Of a stretch of 64,000 nt of DNA, positions 62,957-64,000 are shown piece by piece. The notes under the pieces were generated by a model, which saw only the letters and a list, made by a program, of their open reading frames with translations, was not told the DNA's origin and made no database searches. The stretch's first letter is position 1; each line of letters opens with the position of its first letter. The position numbers were made by a program, and so were the translations under genes. The stretch comes from Dehalococcoidia bacterium (GTDB lineage Bacteria > Chloroflexota > Dehalococcoidia > Lucifugimonadales > GCA-002694895), in assembly GCA_029936815.1 (NCBI GenBank), contig JAPYRX010000003.1, positions 1 through 64,000 of the forward strand, given 5' to 3'.

Positions 62957-63787
62957 ATGACTATTAATGACAATTCTTACATCACCATTGGCGATGTAAG
63001 CAATCCACCTTTACTTCTTATTCATGGATTGGCTAGTAATAAATATACTTGGAAAGTTATTCTACACTTCCTAAAAAAACATTATTATATTGTTTCTATA
63101 GATTTACCTGGACACGGCCAAAATTCTGAATCTTTCACCGATTTTTCATATATTAATATTGTTGATTATATAGCAAATCTACAAATACATTTGAGCATAA
63201 ATTTTGATTATATCGCAGGTCATTCTTACGGGGCGTCAATCGCAACATCAGTTTCTTTTGATTCCAGATTCAATATAAAAAAAATTGCTTTACTAGATGG
63301 AGGTATGATTCCTATGAAATTAATTCCTGAAATGAACCAAGATAACTATAAAACTCGATTATCACCTCCAGATTTCACAAACAGAAAATTTGAAAGTATT
63401 TCAGATTTTATTGATAAAAATTTATCTTTAAAATCTAATACTTATAGTGAAGATATTAAATATGCAATACTTAGTAATTTTGACCACACTCAAAAACCTA
63501 AATTAGTTCCTTTTTTAAATCGTACTAATCATTTGAATATTGTTGATTACCTTTGGGACTATAATCCTGAAATAATATTATCTCAAATTGATATCCCTGT
63601 TTTAGGATTAATGGCATGCAAATTTGATAGCATTGTCGATAGTAATTCATATAGATGTGAATACACTGATTATTTACAATCTATCAATTCTCGTATCAGT
63701 ATTAATTGGATTTTAAATACTCCTCATGATTTACAATTATATGCTCCTAAATTGGTATCAAGGAAGCTTGTTGATCATTTTTCTTAA
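62957..63787 (+). CDS. alpha/beta hydrolase
   Basis: A 276-residue alpha/beta hydrolase. Oxyanion-hole segment LLIHGLASNKYTW, nucleophile S90 in AGHSYGAS, probable acid Asp in LMACKFDSIVD, and His in NTPHDLQL. The LPGHGQ motif after strand 4 is typical. Starts right after the cupin stop, so the two are one unit. Substrate unknown. Confidence 0.9.
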   Translation: MTINDNSYITIGDVSNPPLLLIHGLASNKYTWKVILHFLKKHYYIVSIDLPGHGQNSESFTDFSYINIVDYIANLQIHLSINFDYIAGHSYGASIATSVSFDSRFNIKKIALLDGGMIPMKLIPEMNQDNYKTRLSPPDFTNRKFESISDFIDKNLSLKSNTYSEDIKYAILSNFDHTQKPKLVPFLNRTNHLNIVDYLWDYNPEIILSQIDIPVLGLMACKFDSIVDSNSYRCEYTDYLQSINSRISINWILNTPHDLQLYAPKLVSRKLVDHFS

Positions 63788-64000
63788 TTTAACAATTCGA
63801 TTTCTTTATTGTATTCCATTGTTGTGATTTTTATTTTTGGATATTTTGTATTTACAGATTCAATAATAGGCTTCATATTATAAGCTTTTGTACTCGGAGG
63901 CATCCAATCATCATGATGACTAAAAATAATTTCTTTAGGTTTGATTAATTCTATTTCTTTATCTATAAAATCTACTAGTGATCCTTGTATTGGTTCTCCA
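63784..64000 (-). CDS. metallo-hydrolase C-terminus (cut by right edge)
   Basis: The last 72 codons of a minus-strand gene that starts outside the window. It reads GEPIQGSLVDFI...IIFSHHDDWMPPSTKAYNM...KEIELLN. The HHDDW motif resembles the final metal-binding part of UlaG-like metallo-beta-lactamase-fold hydrolases. The stop (63784-63786) overlaps the alpha/beta hydrolase end by 4 bp. Confidence 0.65.
   Translation of the reverse strand, partial: GEPIQGSLVDFIDKEIELIKPKEIIFSHHDDWMPPSTKAYNMKPIIESVNTKYPKIKITTMEYNKEIELLN

Noticed and set aside
1..64000. CRISPR array, prophage, IS element, rRNA operon
   Set aside because: No regularly spaced repeats, integrase, transposase, phage structural gene or rRNA sequence was found on either strand.

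Overview
The window is a gene-dense, strongly AT-rich bacterial chromosome segment (about 30% G+C by eye, not counted) with intergenic gaps mostly under 160 bp and many 1-14 bp overlaps between genes. No phage, IS element, plasmid or CRISPR array is visible. The content suggests a heterotroph that scavenges peptides and D-amino acids: four D-aminoacylase-type amidohydrolases, two M19-type dipeptidase homologues, an M20 peptidase homologue, a 5-oxoprolinase (PxpABC), a CocE/NonD hydrolase, a beta-lactamase-fold hydrolase and several MFS/MATE exporters. Together with a type-E succinate dehydrogenase, MoaD/MoaE and an FtsZ with an atypical tail, this would fit an AT-rich marine Chloroflexota lineage (SAR202/Dehalococcoidia-like). 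That placement is an inference from gene content; there is no rRNA here to test it.

Layout. 1-3.4 kb: two tandem paralogous MFS transporters (the first cut by the left edge) and a third, convergent MFS gene. 3.5-6.9 kb: a small unknown gene, a DUF805 protein, an M19 dipeptidase homologue, a ZIP metal transporter and an HxlR regulator, the last two divergent around a perfect 16-bp palindrome. 7.0-11.9 kb: three tandem D-aminoacylase genes with long stretches of identical DNA that indicate recent gene conversion. 11.9-16.4 kb: MFS and M20 peptidase homologue, an AhpD-like gene with an in-frame TGA and a SECIS-like hairpin (a CxxU selenoprotein), and an ATZ/TRZ-type amidohydrolase. 16.5-20.2 kb: an operon of enoyl-CoA hydratase-like protein, family III CoA-transferase, arylsulfotransferase-like propeller protein, MoaD and MoaE. 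Then tRNA-Ser(GCT) and miaB. 21.7-39.5 kb: a long minus-strand run of core metabolism (tal, sdhA-sdhB-sdhE, sucA-sucB, Fe-ADH, lspA, rluD-like, gltX, yqeY, purQ, two half-size EamA proteins, purL, fmdB-like, dtd). 39.5-41.2 kb: a MATE exporter directly downstream of tmRNA. 41.3-43.8 kb: MFS and a class V aminotransferase. 43.8-47.0 kb: a VTT membrane protein and pxpA-pxpB-pxpC. 47.2-49.3 kb: oadG (ATT start, too short for ordinary gene calls), oadB and a carrier protein with two biotinyl domains. 49.3-64 kb: an ABC-F ATPase, GlpF-type channel, nucleosidase, epimerase, VOC protein, fourth D-aminoacylase homologue, ACT protein, serine hydrolase, GNAT, second M19 homologue, CocE hydrolase, DCC protein, ftsZ, cupin, alpha/beta hydrolase, and the C-terminus of a metallo-beta-lactamase-fold protein running off the right edge.

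How the genes work together. Peptide and N-acyl-D-amino-acid hydrolases and pyroglutamate opening would feed glutamate and 2-oxoglutarate into the sucAB/sdhABE arm of the TCA cycle, which is also encoded here. The most notable items are the CxxU selenoprotein with its SECIS-like hairpin, the LexA-like palindrome lying exactly between the -35 and -10 of ftsZ, the mosaic of gene conversion in the D-aminoacylase array, the two dipeptidase homologues that have lost the H-x-D metal motif, and the sodium-pump decarboxylase module with a doubly biotinylated carrier.
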